Assembly (NCBI RefSeq): GCF_900099825.1
Contig: NZ_LT629693.1
Span: 6,521,001-6,585,000 of the forward strand
Direction of reading: 5' to 3'
Origin: Bradyrhizobium ottawaense
GTDB taxonomy: Bacteria > Pseudomonadota > Alphaproteobacteria > Rhizobiales > Xanthobacteraceae
Length of the DNA: 64,000 nt
Both the position numbers and the translations under genes were made by a program. The notes under the pieces were generated by a model that worked only from the letters and a program-made list of their open reading frames with translations, was not told where the DNA came from and made no database searches. Shown one piece after another: positions 36,806 through 46,389 of this stretch (its first letter is position 1; the number at the start of each line of letters is the position of its first letter).

Positions 36806-37822
36806 ATGAATTCCAAAGGGTCCGCATCCGACGCGAAGAGCGACGCGCGGCGCGACTTGCGCGTTGGCGTGGTCGGCGCAGGCGTCATGGGCAGCAACCA
36901 TGCCCGCGTGCTGGCAGGTCTGCCCGACGTGACGCTGGTCGGCATCGTCGACCCATTGCCGGAACACCGCGCGCGCGCCACCGCACTTGTCGGTTGCCGC
37001 GCATTCGCGAGCCTCGAAGAACTGTTCGACGAAGGCGTCGACGCGATAACGATTGCGGCGCCGACGCATCTCCACCACGAGATCGCGCTCGCCTGCATCA
37101 CGCGCAACATCCATATCCTGGTCGAGAAGCCTGTCGCCTCCACGGTCGAGGAGGGCGAGGATATCGTCTCCGCGGCGCGCAGTGCCGGCGTGACGCTGAT
37201 GGTCGGTCATGTCGAGCGCTTCAATCCGGCGGTCGCCGCGATCAAGCAGGCGATCTCGGGCGAGGACATTCTTTCCATCGGCATCACCCGCGTCGGACCG
37301 TTTCCGCCGCGGATGTCGAATGTAGGCGTCGTCATCGACCTCGCCGTGCATGATATCGACCTGATCCGCTGGTTCACCGAATCCGACATCGTCGAGGTGC
37401 AGCCGCAGCTGTCCAGCGCGGTCGCCGAGCGCGAGGACATCGCGCTGTTGCAGTTCCGCACCGCCTCCGGCGTGCTCGCCCACATCAACACCAACTGGCT
37501 GACGCCGTTCAAGGCGCGCAACGTCACGGTTGCGACCCGCGGCAAATATGTGATGGGCGATCTGTTGACCCGCCAGGTGACGGAGTGCTTCGGCTTCAAG
37601 CCCGACGGCAGCTATTCGATGCGCCATCTGCCGGTCGGCCATGACGAACCGCTGCGCGCCGAGCTGATCGCGTTCCTCAGTGCGGTACGCACCGGCGACG
37701 TGCCGGCGGTTTCCGGCGACGAGGGTGTCGCCAGTCTCGCGATCGCCATCCGTTGCCTCGAGCAGCCCCCCAAGCCCGCGGCGAACGCCGCGCGCAAGGG
37801 ACCGCGCCGCATCGTCGGCTGA
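36806..37822 (+). CDS. Gfo/Idh/MocA family NAD(P)-dependent oxidoreductase
   Basis: A 338-aa protein. The NAD(P)-binding GVVGAGVMGSNHARVL lies near residue 22 and the catalytic EKPVASTVEEG and GHVERFNPAV segments are present. In polysaccharide loci such enzymes (for example WbpB/WlbA) oxidise a UDP-sugar acid at C3 before transamination. The DegT-type aminotransferase 31 bp downstream supports that pairing. ATG 36806 follows a gap of about 180 bp after manC that holds no gene; no clear promoter motif could be named there. Confidence 0.88.
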   Translation: MNSKGSASDAKSDARRDLRVGVVGAGVMGSNHARVLAGLPDVTLVGIVDPLPEHRARATALVGCRAFASLEELFDEGVDAITIAAPTHLHHEIALACITRNIHILVEKPVASTVEEGEDIVSAARSAGVTLMVGHVERFNPAVAAIKQAISGEDILSIGITRVGPFPPRMSNVGVVIDLAVHDIDLIRWFTESDIVEVQPQLSSAVAEREDIALLQFRTASGVLAHINTNWLTPFKARNVTVATRGKYVMGDLLTRQVTECFGFKPDGSYSMRHLPVGHDEPLRAELIAFLSAVRTGDVPAVSGDEGVASLAIAIRCLEQPPKPAANAARKGPRRIVG

Positions 37823-37853
37823 ATTACCCGCTTTCCGATCCCTGCAGGCCTCC

Positions 37854-39005
37854 ATGAACCAGCACATGCGTCCAGAACCCGTTCCCTTCATCGATATCGC
37901 CGCGCAGCGCCGCCGGCTCGGCAAATCGATCGATGACGCCGTGTCCCGCGTGCTCAACCATTGCCAGTTCATCAGCGGCCCCGAAGTGACGGCGCTCGAA
38001 GCCGCACTCGCGGAATTCTCCGGCGCCAAGCATGTGGTGAGCTGCGCCAGCGGCACCGACGCACTGCTGATGGTGCTGATGGCCAAACAGGTCGGTCCCG
38101 GCGACGCCGTGCTATGCCCGTCGTTCACGTTCAGCGCGACCGGCGAGGCGGTAGCGCTGACTGGAGCAACGCCTGTCTTCGTCGACGTCGACGAGACCAC
38201 GTTCAACATCGATGCCGGCTCGCTGAAGCGCGGCATCGCCACGGCGCGGCAGCACGGCCTGAAGCCGCGCGCCGTGATTCCGGTCGACCTGTTCGGGCAG
38301 AGCGCCGACCATGACGCGATCGCCGCGATCGCGGCGGCCGAGGGCCTGTTCGTGCTCGATGACGCTGCGCAGGGTTTTGGCGCCAGCTATAAAGGCCGCA
38401 AGCTCGGCACCTTTGGCCTGGCGACGGCGACGAGCTTCTTCCCGGCCAAACCTCTCGGCTGCTACGGCGACGGTGGCGCGATCTTCACCGACGACGACGA
38501 ACTGGCCGATACGCTGCGCAGCATTCGCGTCCACGGCCAGGGTTCGGACAAATACGACAACGTCCGCCTCGGGCTCACCGGGCGGCTCGATACCATTCAG
38601 GCCGCGGTTCTGATCGAGAAGCTGAAGATTTTCGAAGACGAGATCGCGGCGCGCAATGCCGTGGCAGAGCGTTATGCGCGAGGTCTCGGCAACCTCGTGA
38701 CCGTGCCGCGGCTGGCGCCGGGCTGCAGTTCGATCTGGGCCTGCTATACCATCCGGCTGCCAAAGGGCACCGATCGCACCAGCTTCGCCGACAGCCTGAA
38801 GGCGCAGGGAATTCCCACCGCGATCTATTATACCAAGTCGGTCCATCAGCAGACCGCCTACCGAAACTTCCCGGTCGCCGAGGGCGGCCTGCCGGCCAGC
38901 GAGAGCTTGTCCAGCGACGTCATCAGCCTGCCGGTTCATGCCTATCTCGACGAGCCGACCCAGGAACGGGTCGTCAAGGCGGTGCGCGACGCACTTTCTG
39001 CCTGA
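37854..39005 (+). CDS. DegT/DnrJ/EryC1/StrS family sugar aminotransferase
   Basis: A 383-aa PLP enzyme. ATG 37854 (MNQHMRPEPVPFIDIAAQRR) has CAGG upstream. The family opening PFIDIAAQRRRLG, the substrate region SCASGTDALLMVLMA, VDLFGQSADHDAI, and the PLP Lys in TSFFPAKPLGCYGDGGAIFT are seen. It resembles WbpE-type enzymes that make UDP-3-amino-sugar uronates from the 3-keto product of the upstream Gfo/Idh enzyme. murJ follows 43 bp later on the same strand. Confidence 0.92.
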   Translation: MNQHMRPEPVPFIDIAAQRRRLGKSIDDAVSRVLNHCQFISGPEVTALEAALAEFSGAKHVVSCASGTDALLMVLMAKQVGPGDAVLCPSFTFSATGEAVALTGATPVFVDVDETTFNIDAGSLKRGIATARQHGLKPRAVIPVDLFGQSADHDAIAAIAAAEGLFVLDDAAQGFGASYKGRKLGTFGLATATSFFPAKPLGCYGDGGAIFTDDDELADTLRSIRVHGQGSDKYDNVRLGLTGRLDTIQAAVLIEKLKIFEDEIAARNAVAERYARGLGNLVTVPRLAPGCSSIWACYTIRLPKGTDRTSFADSLKAQGIPTAIYYTKSVHQQTAYRNFPVAEGGLPASESLSSDVISLPVHAYLDEPTQERVVKAVRDALSA

Positions 39006-39048
39006 TTTCGTCGTTTTGCGGCGCCGCTGGATAGGATAGAAGCGGCGC

Positions 39049-40599
39049 ATGCTCGGACGCATCTTCACCGTCGGCGGCTATACGCTTCTTTCGCGGCTCA
39101 CCGGCTTTGCGAGCTCGATCATGCTGGCCGCGATCCTCGGCGCCGGCCCGATCGCGGACGCGTTCTTCGTGGCGCTGCGCCTGCCGAACAGTTTTCGCGC
39201 CATCTTTGCCGAGGGCGCCTTCAACACCGCCTTCATTCCGGCCTACGCGCATGTTCACGGCAAGGGCGGCGAGGCCTCGGCGCGATTGTTTGCCGACCGC
39301 ATCTTTACGCTGCTGTTTTTGTCGCAGGTGGTTCTGCTGGCCGTGGCGTGGCTGTTCATGCCGCAGGCGCTTGACATTCTGGCGCCAGGCTTCAGCGCCG
39401 ATCCCGAGCAGCGGCGGTTGGCGATCGAGCTGACGCGCATCACCTTTCCCTATCTGCTGCTGATCACGATGGTGACGCTCTATGGCGGCATGCTCAACGT
39501 GATGCACCGCTTCGCCAGCGCGGCGGCGGCCTCGATCTTGCTCAACATTTCGATGATGGCGGCGCTGGCACTGGCCGCGTTCTTTCCGACCGCCGGCCAC
39601 GCCGCGGCCTGGGGCGTCCTGGTCTCCGGTTTCCTGCAATATTTCCTGCTCGCCGGCGATCTCGCCCGCCATGGCGGGCTGCCGCGCTTTGCATCGCTGC
39701 GGCTCGATGACGACGTCCGCGCCTTCTTTCGCGCCATCGGTCCCGCCACGCTGGGGTCGATGGGTTCGCAGGTGGCGGTGTTCGCCGACACCATCATTGC
39801 TACATTTCTGGCCACGGGTGCGCTGTCGGCGCTCTACTATGCCGAACGGCTTTATCAACTGCCGATCGGCGTCATCGGAATAGCCGTCGGAACCGTGCTG
39901 CTGCCGGAAATGTCGCGCCGGATTACGGCGGGCGACGACGCCGGCGCCGCAGCGTCGCAGCGCCGCGCCTTTGAATTCACGCTGCTGGCCACGGTGCCGT
40001 TCGTCGCCGCATTCCTGACCGTGCCCGACGTGATCATGCGCGCCGTGTTTGCGCGCGGCGCCTTCACCAGCGCCGATGCGGCGGCCGCGGGGGCGACGCT
40101 CGCAGCCTATTCGATCGGTCTCATTCCGTTCGTGACGATCCGCAGCGCGGTCTCGGCGTTCTATGCGCGCAAGGACACCGCAACGCCGGTGAAGGCCTCG
40201 CTGACCGGGCTCGCCGTTAACGTGCTGCTGAAATTCGCATTGATGGCGCCGCTGGCCCAGATCGGCCTCGCGCTCGCCACCGCCGTCGGCGCCTGGATCA
40301 ATCTGCTGCTGGTATTGTTCTTCTCGGTGCGGGCGGGCTACCTCGCGTTCGACCGGACCTTCATCAAGTCGCTGGCCAAGTTTGCCGCGGCCGGCCTCGT
40401 GCTCTCGGCTAGTCTATGGATCACGGCGCGATTCGCGGCGGTCTATTTCGCGTCGATGCGCGCGTTCCGCGACGAGACCGCGTTGCTGCTGCTGATCGCA
40501 GCCGGAGCCTTCGTGTACGGCTTTTCCATCCTGCTGTTGTTCGGCAGGGGCTGGATCTTTTCGCTGCTGCGCGACCGTCAACCGCCTAAGTCTAAATAA
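39049..40599 (+). CDS. murJ: Lipid II flippase MurJ (MviN)
   Basis: A 516-aa inner-membrane protein with about 14 helices that flips the peptidoglycan precursor lipid II. The start MLGRIFTVGGYTLLSRLTGF shows the family N-terminus, with conserved residues in RLPNSFRAIFAEGAFNTAF and PAYAHV. Later regions LYYAERLYQLPIGVIGIAVG and LLPEMSRRI are also typical. The length matches E. coli MurJ (511). It is the last gene of the surface-polysaccharide run and is followed by a repeat. Confidence 0.95.
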   Translation: MLGRIFTVGGYTLLSRLTGFASSIMLAAILGAGPIADAFFVALRLPNSFRAIFAEGAFNTAFIPAYAHVHGKGGEASARLFADRIFTLLFLSQVVLLAVAWLFMPQALDILAPGFSADPEQRRLAIELTRITFPYLLLITMVTLYGGMLNVMHRFASAAAASILLNISMMAALALAAFFPTAGHAAAWGVLVSGFLQYFLLAGDLARHGGLPRFASLRLDDDVRAFFRAIGPATLGSMGSQVAVFADTIIATFLATGALSALYYAERLYQLPIGVIGIAVGTVLLPEMSRRITAGDDAGAAASQRRAFEFTLLATVPFVAAFLTVPDVIMRAVFARGAFTSADAAAAGATLAAYSIGLIPFVTIRSAVSAFYARKDTATPVKASLTGLAVNVLLKFALMAPLAQIGLALATAVGAWINLLLVLFFSVRAGYLAFDRTFIKSLAKFAAAGLVLSASLWITARFAAVYFASMRAFRDETALLLLIAAGAFVYGFSILLLFGRGWIFSLLRDRQPPKSK

Positions 40600-40690
40600 A
40601 CAAAGAGAAAATTCCTGCATCTCGGCGGTTGCCCGGCCGCCGGAAGCGGTTTGCGCTGGCGCGCGAACCACTGCAATATGGAACGCTTCC

Positions 40691-40793
40691 GGAGCCTGAT
40701 CGGTTCGTTGAATGAGAATCGGGCTCTGTCTTTTTGTTTGACGCGTTTTCTTTGCGTGAACCGGTACCCACTTCACTTGAAGACGCTCTAATT
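40691..40793. repeat. Dispersed repeat (copy B)
   Basis: It shares the blocks TCGGGCTCTGTC, TTTGTTTGACGCGTTTTCTT, GCGTGAACCGGTACCCACTT and GACGCTCTAATT with copies A and C, though the central palindrome is degraded here. It fills most of the 209-bp gap between murJ and the CoxL-like gene. Confidence 0.8.
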
Positions 40794-40808
40794 GCAACTG
40801 GAGATACG

Positions 40809-43118
40809 ATGGCTGCTCCCATCAAATTTGGCGTCGGTCAAAGCGTGCGCCGCAAGGAAGACGACGCGCTCATTCGCGGCAAGGGACGCTATACCGACGA
40901 TCACGCGCCATCCCCCGCCATGCACGCCCTGATGCTGCGCTCGCCGCATGCGCACGCGAAATTCACCATCAACGTCAGCAAGGCCCGCGGCATGCCGGGC
41001 GTCGGTGCGGTCCTGATCGCAGACGACGTCAAGGATCTCGGCGATCTGCCGTGCCTGTTCAACCTTGAGGTCGATCCGTTCACGGGCCCGCCCTATCCGA
41101 TCCTTGCCAGGGACGAGGTCCGACACGTCGGCGACGCCGTTGCGTTCGTGGTCGCCGATACCATCGACCAGGCGCGTGACGCGCTCGAGGCGATCGAGGT
41201 CAAATGGACGCCGCTGCCGGCGGTGGCCGGTCTCGTCAACGCCATCAAGAAGGGCGCGCCGCAGGTCTGGCCCAATCATCCCGGCAACGTGCTGTTCGAC
41301 GTCGGGATCGGCGACAAGAAGGCGACCGATGCGGCCTTCGCCAAGGCGCATGCGGTCGCCGAAGTCTCGATCGTCAATCCGCGCATTGTCACCAATTTCA
41401 TGGAAACCCGCGCCGCGGTCGCCGAATATGACGCCAAGCGCGATCACCTGACGCTGACCATCGGCAGCCAGGGCAGCCACCGCCTGCGCGAAATCATCGG
41501 CGGCATGGTGCTGAAGATGCCGCTGGAAAAGATGCGGGTGATCTGCCCCGATGTCGGCGGCGGCTTCGGCACCAAATTGTTTCCCTATCGCGAATACGCG
41601 TTGATCGCGGTGGCCGCGCGCAAACTGCGCAAGACCATCAAATGGACCGCCGATCGCGCCGATCACTTCATGGGCGACGCGCAGGGCCGCGACAACGTCA
41701 CCACCGCGAAGATGGCGCTGGCCGAGGACGGCAAGTTCTTAGGGATGGACGTCGATCTGATGGGCGACATGGGCGCCTATCTGTCGACCTTCGGTCCCTA
41801 CATTCCGCACGGCGGCGCCGGCATGCTGCCCGGGTTGTACGATATCCAGGCGTTCCATTGCCGCGTCCGCACGGTCTTCACCAACACCGTGCCGGTCGAT
41901 GCCTATCGCGGCGCCGGACGCCCCGAGGCGGCTTACGTGATCGAACGTCTGGTCGATGCGGCCGCGCGAAAGCTCGGCATGACGCCGGATGCGATCCGGC
42001 GCAAGAATTTCATCTCGCCGAAGGCGATGCCGTACAAGACCGCGACCGGCAAGGTCTACGATTCCGGCGATTTCAACGCGCACCTGAAGCGCGCGATGGA
42101 CGTCGCCAACTGGAAGGAGTTTCCCAAGCGCGCCAAGGCGGCGAAGAAGGCTGGGCTAGTGCGCGGCATCGGGCTCGCGAGCTATGTCGAGGTGTGCGGC
42201 ACCATGGGTGAGGAGACCGCCAATGTCGCGCTCGATCCCAATGGGGACGTCACCGTGCTGATCGGCACCCAGTCGAGCGGGCAGGGCCATCAGACCGCCT
42301 ACGCGCAACTGATTGCCGAACAGTTCGGGTTGCCGCCCGAGCGCGTCCACGTGCTGCAGGGCGACACCGACCGTATCGCCACCGGCCTCGGCACCGGCGG
42401 CTCGGCCTCGATTCCGACCGGCGGCGTCAGCGTCGAGCGCGCCACCCGCGATCTTGGCACCAAGCTGAAGGAGATCGCGGCCGAAGCACTGGAGACCAGT
42501 GCGCTCGATCTCGAGGTCAGCGACGGCCGGATCCGGATTGCTGGCACCGATCGCTCGATCAGCTTCGCCGATCTGGCGAAGCGTCCGGGCGTTGACCCTG
42601 CGAAACTGAATGCGAGTGCGACCTTTGCGCAGGCCGACGGTACCTATCCGAACGGCACGCACCTGGCCGAGGTCGAAATCGATCCGGCCACCGGCATCAT
42701 CAAGATCGTCAACTACGTCATCGTCGATGATTTCGGCGTGACGCTCAATCCGTTGCTGCTCGCCGGCCAGGTCCATGGCGGCGCGATGCAGGGGATTGGT
42801 CAGGCCTTGATGGAGCAGGCGGTCTATAGCACCACCGACGGCCAGCTCGTCACCGGCACGTTCATGGACTACGCGATGCCGCGCGCGGCCGACGGCCCGT
42901 CATTCCATTTCGAAACCCACAACGTGCCGTGCACGACCAATCCGCTCGGCGTCAAGGGCGCCGGTGAGGCGGGCGCGATCGGCTCCTGTCCGGCGGTGGT
43001 CAATGCGATCGTCGAGGGCCTGTGGCGCGAGTACAAGATCGATCACATCGACATGCCGGCGACCGCCGAGCGGGTTTGGATCGCAATCCGAGAGGCCCAG
43101 AAGCGGCATAATCTCTGA
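40809..43118 (+). CDS. Xanthine dehydrogenase family molybdopterin-binding large subunit (CoxL-like, form II)
   Basis: A 769-aa molybdenum hydroxylase large subunit. ATG 40809 ([20 protein letters not shown]) has GGAG upstream. The N-terminal (a/b hammerhead) region shows [11 protein letters not shown]. Moco-binding motifs include GGGFGTK, the active-site loop [10 protein letters not shown] and the late [13 protein letters not shown] with its catalytic Glu. The AYRGAGR loop is that of form II CoxL, whose members are mostly not true CO dehydrogenases, so aldehyde or heterocycle oxidation is more likely. No FAD (CoxM) or [2Fe-2S] (CoxS) subunit gene is adjacent; they would have to come from elsewhere. 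Two cytochromes lie downstream. Confidence 0.9.
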   Translation: MAAPIKFGVGQSVRRKEDDALIRGKGRYTDDHAPSPAMHALMLRSPHAHAKFTINVSKARGMPGVGAVLIADDVKDLGDLPCLFNLEVDPFTGPPYPILARDEVRHVGDAVAFVVADTIDQARDALEAIEVKWTPLPAVAGLVNAIKKGAPQVWPNHPGNVLFDVGIGDKKATDAAFAKAHAVAEVSIVNPRIVTNFMETRAAVAEYDAKRDHLTLTIGSQGSHRLREIIGGMVLKMPLEKMRVICPDVGGGFGTKLFPYREYALIAVAARKLRKTIKWTADRADHFMGDAQGRDNVTTAKMALAEDGKFLGMDVDLMGDMGAYLSTFGPYIPHGGAGMLPGLYDIQAFHCRVRTVFTNTVPVDAYRGAGRPEAAYVIERLVDAAARKLGMTPDAIRRKNFISPKAMPYKTATGKVYDSGDFNAHLKRAMDVANWKEFPKRAKAAKKAGLVRGIGLASYVEVCGTMGEETANVALDPNGDVTVLIGTQSSGQGHQTAYAQLIAEQFGLPPERVHVLQGDTDRIATGLGTGGSASIPTGGVSVERATRDLGTKLKEIAAEALETSALDLEVSDGRIRIAGTDRSISFADLAKRPGVDPAKLNASATFAQADGTYPNGTHLAEVEIDPATGIIKIVNYVIVDDFGVTLNPLLLAGQVHGGAMQGIGQALMEQAVYSTTDGQLVTGTFMDYAMPRAADGPSFHFETHNVPCTTNPLGVKGAGEAGAIGSCPAVVNAIVEGLWREYKIDHIDMPATAERVWIAIREAQKRHNL

Positions 43119-43238
43119 TATTTTGTCGCAGGCGGGGAATAATGCTCCGCATGCGGGATTCGAACAGCAGGCCGCCGCGGCCGCAGCAATGCGTTCGCGG
43201 CGTCTTTTGGAAACGCTAGCGAGATGGAGAATTGGCGG

Positions 43239-43688
43239 ATGAAGCGGATCGTTGTTGCCGTAGGAGCCTTGTTGCTCGGTGCTGGCGTGGTTTTGGCGCA
43301 GCAGGATGTCGCCGTTCAGCAGCAGAATCTCATGAAGACGCAGGGAAAGAGCATGTACGGGGTCATGCTCAAGATGGTGAAGGGCGAGATCCCCTATGAT
43401 CAGGCCGCGGTAACTGCCGCCATGACGGATCTCGAAGCGCAAGTCGTCAAGATCCCCACCGTCTTCACGCCCAATCCGAAGGAAGATGTCGCCGACGCGA
43501 ATTTCGGGGCATCGCAGAAGATCTGGCAGAGCAAGGCCGATTTCGATGCCAAGGTGCCCCCGGTCAGCAAGACGATCGCAGAGGTCAAGGGATCGGTGAA
43601 GGACGCCGCCAGCCTCAAGGTCGCGTTCGACGCCATTCAGGCCAAGTGCACCGATTGCCACGAGACGTTTCGTGTAAAGCTCAAGTGA
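43239..43688 (+). CDS. Cytochrome c' (class II c-type cytochrome), exported
   Basis: A 149-aa protein with signal peptide MKRIVVAVGALLLGAGVVLA. The mature part is a four-helix bundle by sequence type, with the haem-binding CTDCH at the C-terminus (residues 137-141), as in class II cytochromes. Periplasmic. Roles of the family include NO binding and electron transfer. GGAG lies nine bases before ATG 43239; an ATG at 43224 is less likely. It lies about 120 bp after the CoxL-like gene on the same strand and a strong terminator follows. Confidence 0.93.
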   Translation: MKRIVVAVGALLLGAGVVLAQQDVAVQQQNLMKTQGKSMYGVMLKMVKGEIPYDQAAVTAAMTDLEAQVVKIPTVFTPNPKEDVADANFGASQKIWQSKADFDAKVPPVSKTIAEVKGSVKDAASLKVAFDAIQAKCTDCHETFRVKLK

Positions 43689-43709
43689 AGACTTGAACCT
43701 TGAAAAAAA

Positions 43710-43746
43710 GGGGGCGGACGCCTCGATGCGTCCGCCTCCTTGGTAT
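43710..43746. terminator. Intrinsic terminator between convergent genes
   Basis: A 12-bp stem (GGGGGCGGACGC against GCGTCCGCCTCC, one G-U pair) with loop CTCGAT. AAAAAAAG on the left gives a T-run for the minus strand; the plus side is less T-rich (TTGGTATTTTC). It serves the cytochrome c' gene and the CHRD gene. Confidence 0.85.
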
Positions 43747-43795
43747 TTTCAGGACATGCCCGCCGGCGGTCCTACTTCGTCACTGATTTGGTGAC

Positions 43796-44218
43796 TTACT
43801 TCATCACTTGGCCGCGGATTTCGCCGCCCGGATTGGCTGCGGTGTGAACGTTGACATAGTACTTGCCGGACGTCAGGTCGGCGGCCTGCGCGTCGGTCAG
43901 CGTGGCGCTGCCCTCGGCCGGGCTCGACGCGGCGTTCGGGATCGCGACCGCGACGCCGGCGTTCTTGCCGGCTTCGGCGGGACCATGGAAATGCGCGGCG
44001 GTGGCGGGGCCGGACAGGCCGGTATAGGTCAGCTTCCAGCTCAGCTTCTTGGTGGCCGGATCGTAGTCGATGTCGGCGGTGCCGGAGCCGGCGCTGGCGT
44101 TCGGCGGCACTTCGGCCTTGCCGTCCAGCGTCGCCTTCATTTTCTCGGCGAAGGCGGTGCCGGAAAAGGCGATCGCGGCACCCAGCGCAAGCGTGGCAAG
44201 CATGGTCTTGTTCGACAT
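43796..44218 (-). CDS. CHRD domain protein, exported
   Basis: A 140-aa protein. ATG 44218 has GGGAGAAC upstream and gives a signal peptide MSNKTMLATLALGAAIAFSG with cleavage after AFA. The mature protein is one CHRD (chordin-type) beta domain: KMKATLDGKAEVPPNASAGS at its start, TAAHFHGPAEAGKNAG in the middle and YYVNVHTAANPGGEIRGQV at the end. The function is unknown; such domains are found in secreted or periplasmic bacterial proteins. It is divergent from the diheme cytochrome gene. Confidence 0.92.
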   Translation of the reverse strand: MSNKTMLATLALGAAIAFSGTAFAEKMKATLDGKAEVPPNASAGSGTADIDYDPATKKLSWKLTYTGLSGPATAAHFHGPAEAGKNAGVAVAIPNAASSPAEGSATLTDAQAADLTSGKYYVNVHTAANPGGEIRGQVMK

Positions 44219-44383
44219 GGTGTTCTCCCTGTTGACAACGAACGACAGTGTCAGCCTCAAAACAACGCCTGTTCGGATTTATTCCCGAAGCGGCGTTGAA
44301 TGCCTGAAATTTCATGGAAGCTTATGGCGCAGACTCCGGTCATACTAGCCGTCGCTTCGAGGCGCCTGATGACGGATCGGTGA

Positions 44384-45328
44384 ATGTTGCGACGAATTCT
44401 CCTTGGCATTGTTCTGGCCGGCGCTGCCGGTCTTGGCATTGGTCTCGGCATTTTCTGGTGGTTGACGATCCCGGCGGTCGTCGCGTCAAGCTCGCTTCCT
44501 TCTCGTGCGCCTGATCTCGCCAACGGCCTCACAACGTTCAATGCCGGCGGATGTTCCTCCTGCCATGCGGTCCCCAACCAGCCCGACCGGCTGCGGCTCG
44601 GCGGCGGGCTTGCGATCACCTCGCCGTTCGGGACCTTCTACGTGCCCAACATCTCGCCCGATCCGAACGACGGCATTGGCCGCTGGTCCGAGGCCGATTT
44701 CGTCACCGCGGTGATGAAGGGGACCTCGCCGGAGCGGACGCATTATTTTCCGGCGTTTCCCTACGCGTCCTACCAGCATGCGAAGGTCGACGACATCAGA
44801 GACCTGTTCGCCTATCTGAAAACCCTGGCGCCGGTGACCGGCAAGGTGCGCGATCACGACGTGCCGTTTCCGTTCAGCGTTCGCCGCAATGTCGGGGTGT
44901 GGAAATGGTTGTTCACCGACGGCAAGACGTTCGTGCCGGATGCGGTGCATTCGGCGCAATGGAATCGCGGCGCCTATCTCGTGAACGGTCTCGGCCATTG
45001 CGCGGAGTGCCACAGCCCGCGTAATTTTCTCGGCGGCATCGTAGCGGCGCAGCGCTTCGCCGGCGGACCCAATCCGGAAGGCGAGGGCTGGGTGCCCAAT
45101 ATCACGCAGAAGGGGCTGGCCGACTGGAGCGCCAAAGATATCGACTACTTCCTGCAAACCGGACAGATGCCCGACGGCGACACCGCCGGAGGATCGATGG
45201 TGCGCGTGATCCGCAACACCTCGCAATTGTCAGCGGCGGATCGCGCCGACATCGCGGAATATCTCAAGTCGCTGCCGCCGGTTGAGGGACCGCCGAAGCC
45301 GAAGAAGGCCAAGACAGGCGAAAACTGA
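44384..45328 (+). CDS. Membrane-anchored diheme cytochrome c
   Basis: A 314-aa protein with an uncleaved-looking N-terminal helix (LLGIVLAGAAGLGIGLGIFW). It has two haem motifs, CSSCH at 57-61 and CAECH at 206-210, each in its own cytochrome c fold, with candidate Met ligands such as those in GQMPDGDTAGGSM. Similar diheme cytochromes serve as electron-accepting subunits of alcohol, aldehyde or gluconate dehydrogenases. The nearby CoxL-like enzyme is a possible donor, though the CHRD gene on the other strand lies between them. The C-terminus ends in a Lys/Pro-rich tail. Confidence 0.92.
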   Translation: MLRRILLGIVLAGAAGLGIGLGIFWWLTIPAVVASSSLPSRAPDLANGLTTFNAGGCSSCHAVPNQPDRLRLGGGLAITSPFGTFYVPNISPDPNDGIGRWSEADFVTAVMKGTSPERTHYFPAFPYASYQHAKVDDIRDLFAYLKTLAPVTGKVRDHDVPFPFSVRRNVGVWKWLFTDGKTFVPDAVHSAQWNRGAYLVNGLGHCAECHSPRNFLGGIVAAQRFAGGPNPEGEGWVPNITQKGLADWSAKDIDYFLQTGQMPDGDTAGGSMVRVIRNTSQLSAADRADIAEYLKSLPPVEGPPKPKKAKTGEN

Positions 45329-45372
45329 GACGGGCCATAGCTAAGGCAGGTGGTGCGCGGCCTAGCGCGCCG

Positions 45373-46188
45373 TCACGGCGTGAGGGCGGCGACCATCGGC
45401 GCGCGTCGCGGTCGCAGAGGGACCCTGACTTCCGGCTCCCTGACCTCAGGGATCCGCACCGTCGATACCTTGCGCGACGCCGGCGCGGAAATCTTCGGCC
45501 GGCCGGAATCGGCGGGTTTGACCTGCGCCATGCTATCGAACGTGCGGTCGAATTTGGGTGCCCGATACAGGATGATGTCGCGATCGAGGTAAGCCACGGC
45601 CAGGACCGGATCGCGCCGGGTCCACAAATTGTCGAGCGTGAAGCGACGAGCCACCTCGATGCCGTTGCTTGCCGGCGCGTTGCTTCGGTTCAGCGCAGCC
45701 GTGACGATCATGGCATTGACGGCTTCCGCATCCGCCGGTGGCCGGGCGGTTTCGATGTTGGCCCCAGATGCCGCGGCAAGGGCGGTCTGTTCCGGTTGAT
45801 CTGCGGTCTTGTTGGTTAGGAATTCCGCAGCGCCGGGCGGGTTCGAAAAATGTCCGAACAGCGTGTACCCCGCGACCAGCAAGCCCGAAATGATCGTTGC
45901 CGCCATCGTATTGGAGGCATATTTGTGCACGCGCTCGTAGACGCGCGTCGACTTCGCGGCGGCGGGCGGTTGCAGCGCAATCGCAAGCAGCTCGTCGTAC
46001 GTCGTGCGCTGGTCCGTATCGGTCAGGATGTCATAGGCGCGCATCAGCTCCCGGAACCGCCGCGAGGCGTCCGGATCGTCGGCATTCATATCAGGATGGG
46101 TGGCCTTGGCGGCCCTGCGAAATGCAGCCCGCAGCCTGTCGGCATCATCGCTCGGAAGCGCTCCGAGCAGATCGTACAGCGTCCCCAT
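45373..46188 (-). CDS. J-domain protein with a transmembrane anchor
   Basis: A 271-aa protein. The J domain is N-terminal (residues 2-68, MGTLYDLLGALPSDDADRLR) with the HPD motif at 31-33 needed to stimulate DnaK. A hydrophobic helix (AATIISGLLVAGYTLF) near residues 95-110 makes it membrane-bound, followed by a low-complexity part and a C-terminal basic Arg/Pro-rich tail (VREPEVRVPLRPRRA). No zinc fingers or substrate-binding domains of canonical DnaJ are present. Its DnaK-recruiting target is unknown. A perfect palindrome lies about 105 bp upstream. Confidence 0.88.
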   Translation of the reverse strand: MGTLYDLLGALPSDDADRLRAAFRRAAKATHPDMNADDPDASRRFRELMRAYDILTDTDQRTTYDELLAIALQPPAAAKSTRVYERVHKYASNTMAATIISGLLVAGYTLFGHFSNPPGAAEFLTNKTADQPEQTALAAASGANIETARPPADAEAVNAMIVTAALNRSNAPASNGIEVARRFTLDNLWTRRDPVLAVAYLDRDIILYRAPKFDRTFDSMAQVKPADSGRPKISAPASRKVSTVRIPEVREPEVRVPLRPRRAPMVAALTP

Positions 46189-46293
46189 GGCGGTACTCGC
46201 GACTATTTCCCCCTCGGAAGATCCCCCACGCGGAGCTTCCGATCGACGACGCTGCTAGCTAGCCAAAATTTTCAAGGCGGTAGAATGATCCCG

Positions 46294-46315
46294 ATATGGC
46301 AAAATCTTGCCATAT
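46294..46315. promoter_or_regulatory. Perfect palindrome, candidate operator
   Basis: ATATGGCAA-AATC-TTGCCATAT has 9-bp arms around 4 nt. It lies in the gap between the start of the J-domain gene (46188) and the stop of the Ldh gene (46390), both on the minus strand. The AT-rich arms in a GC-rich region and the lack of a T-run favour a protein-binding site upstream of the J-domain gene over a terminator. Confidence 0.4.
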
Positions 46316-46389
46316 TGGCGCGCTGGCCGGACCGTGCGCCATTGTGGGACAGGGTTGATTTCCGGCGGCAGCAATGGCTCCGGCGCGGG

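Noticed and set aside
40809..43118. True carbon monoxide dehydrogenase (coxL form I)
   Set aside because: The active-site loop is AYRGAGR (form II), not AYxCSFR, and no coxM or coxS genes adjoin.
46294..46315. Sigma-54 promoter in the palindrome (TGGCA...TTGC)
   Set aside because: GG and GC are nine bases apart, and sigma-54 promoters need ten.
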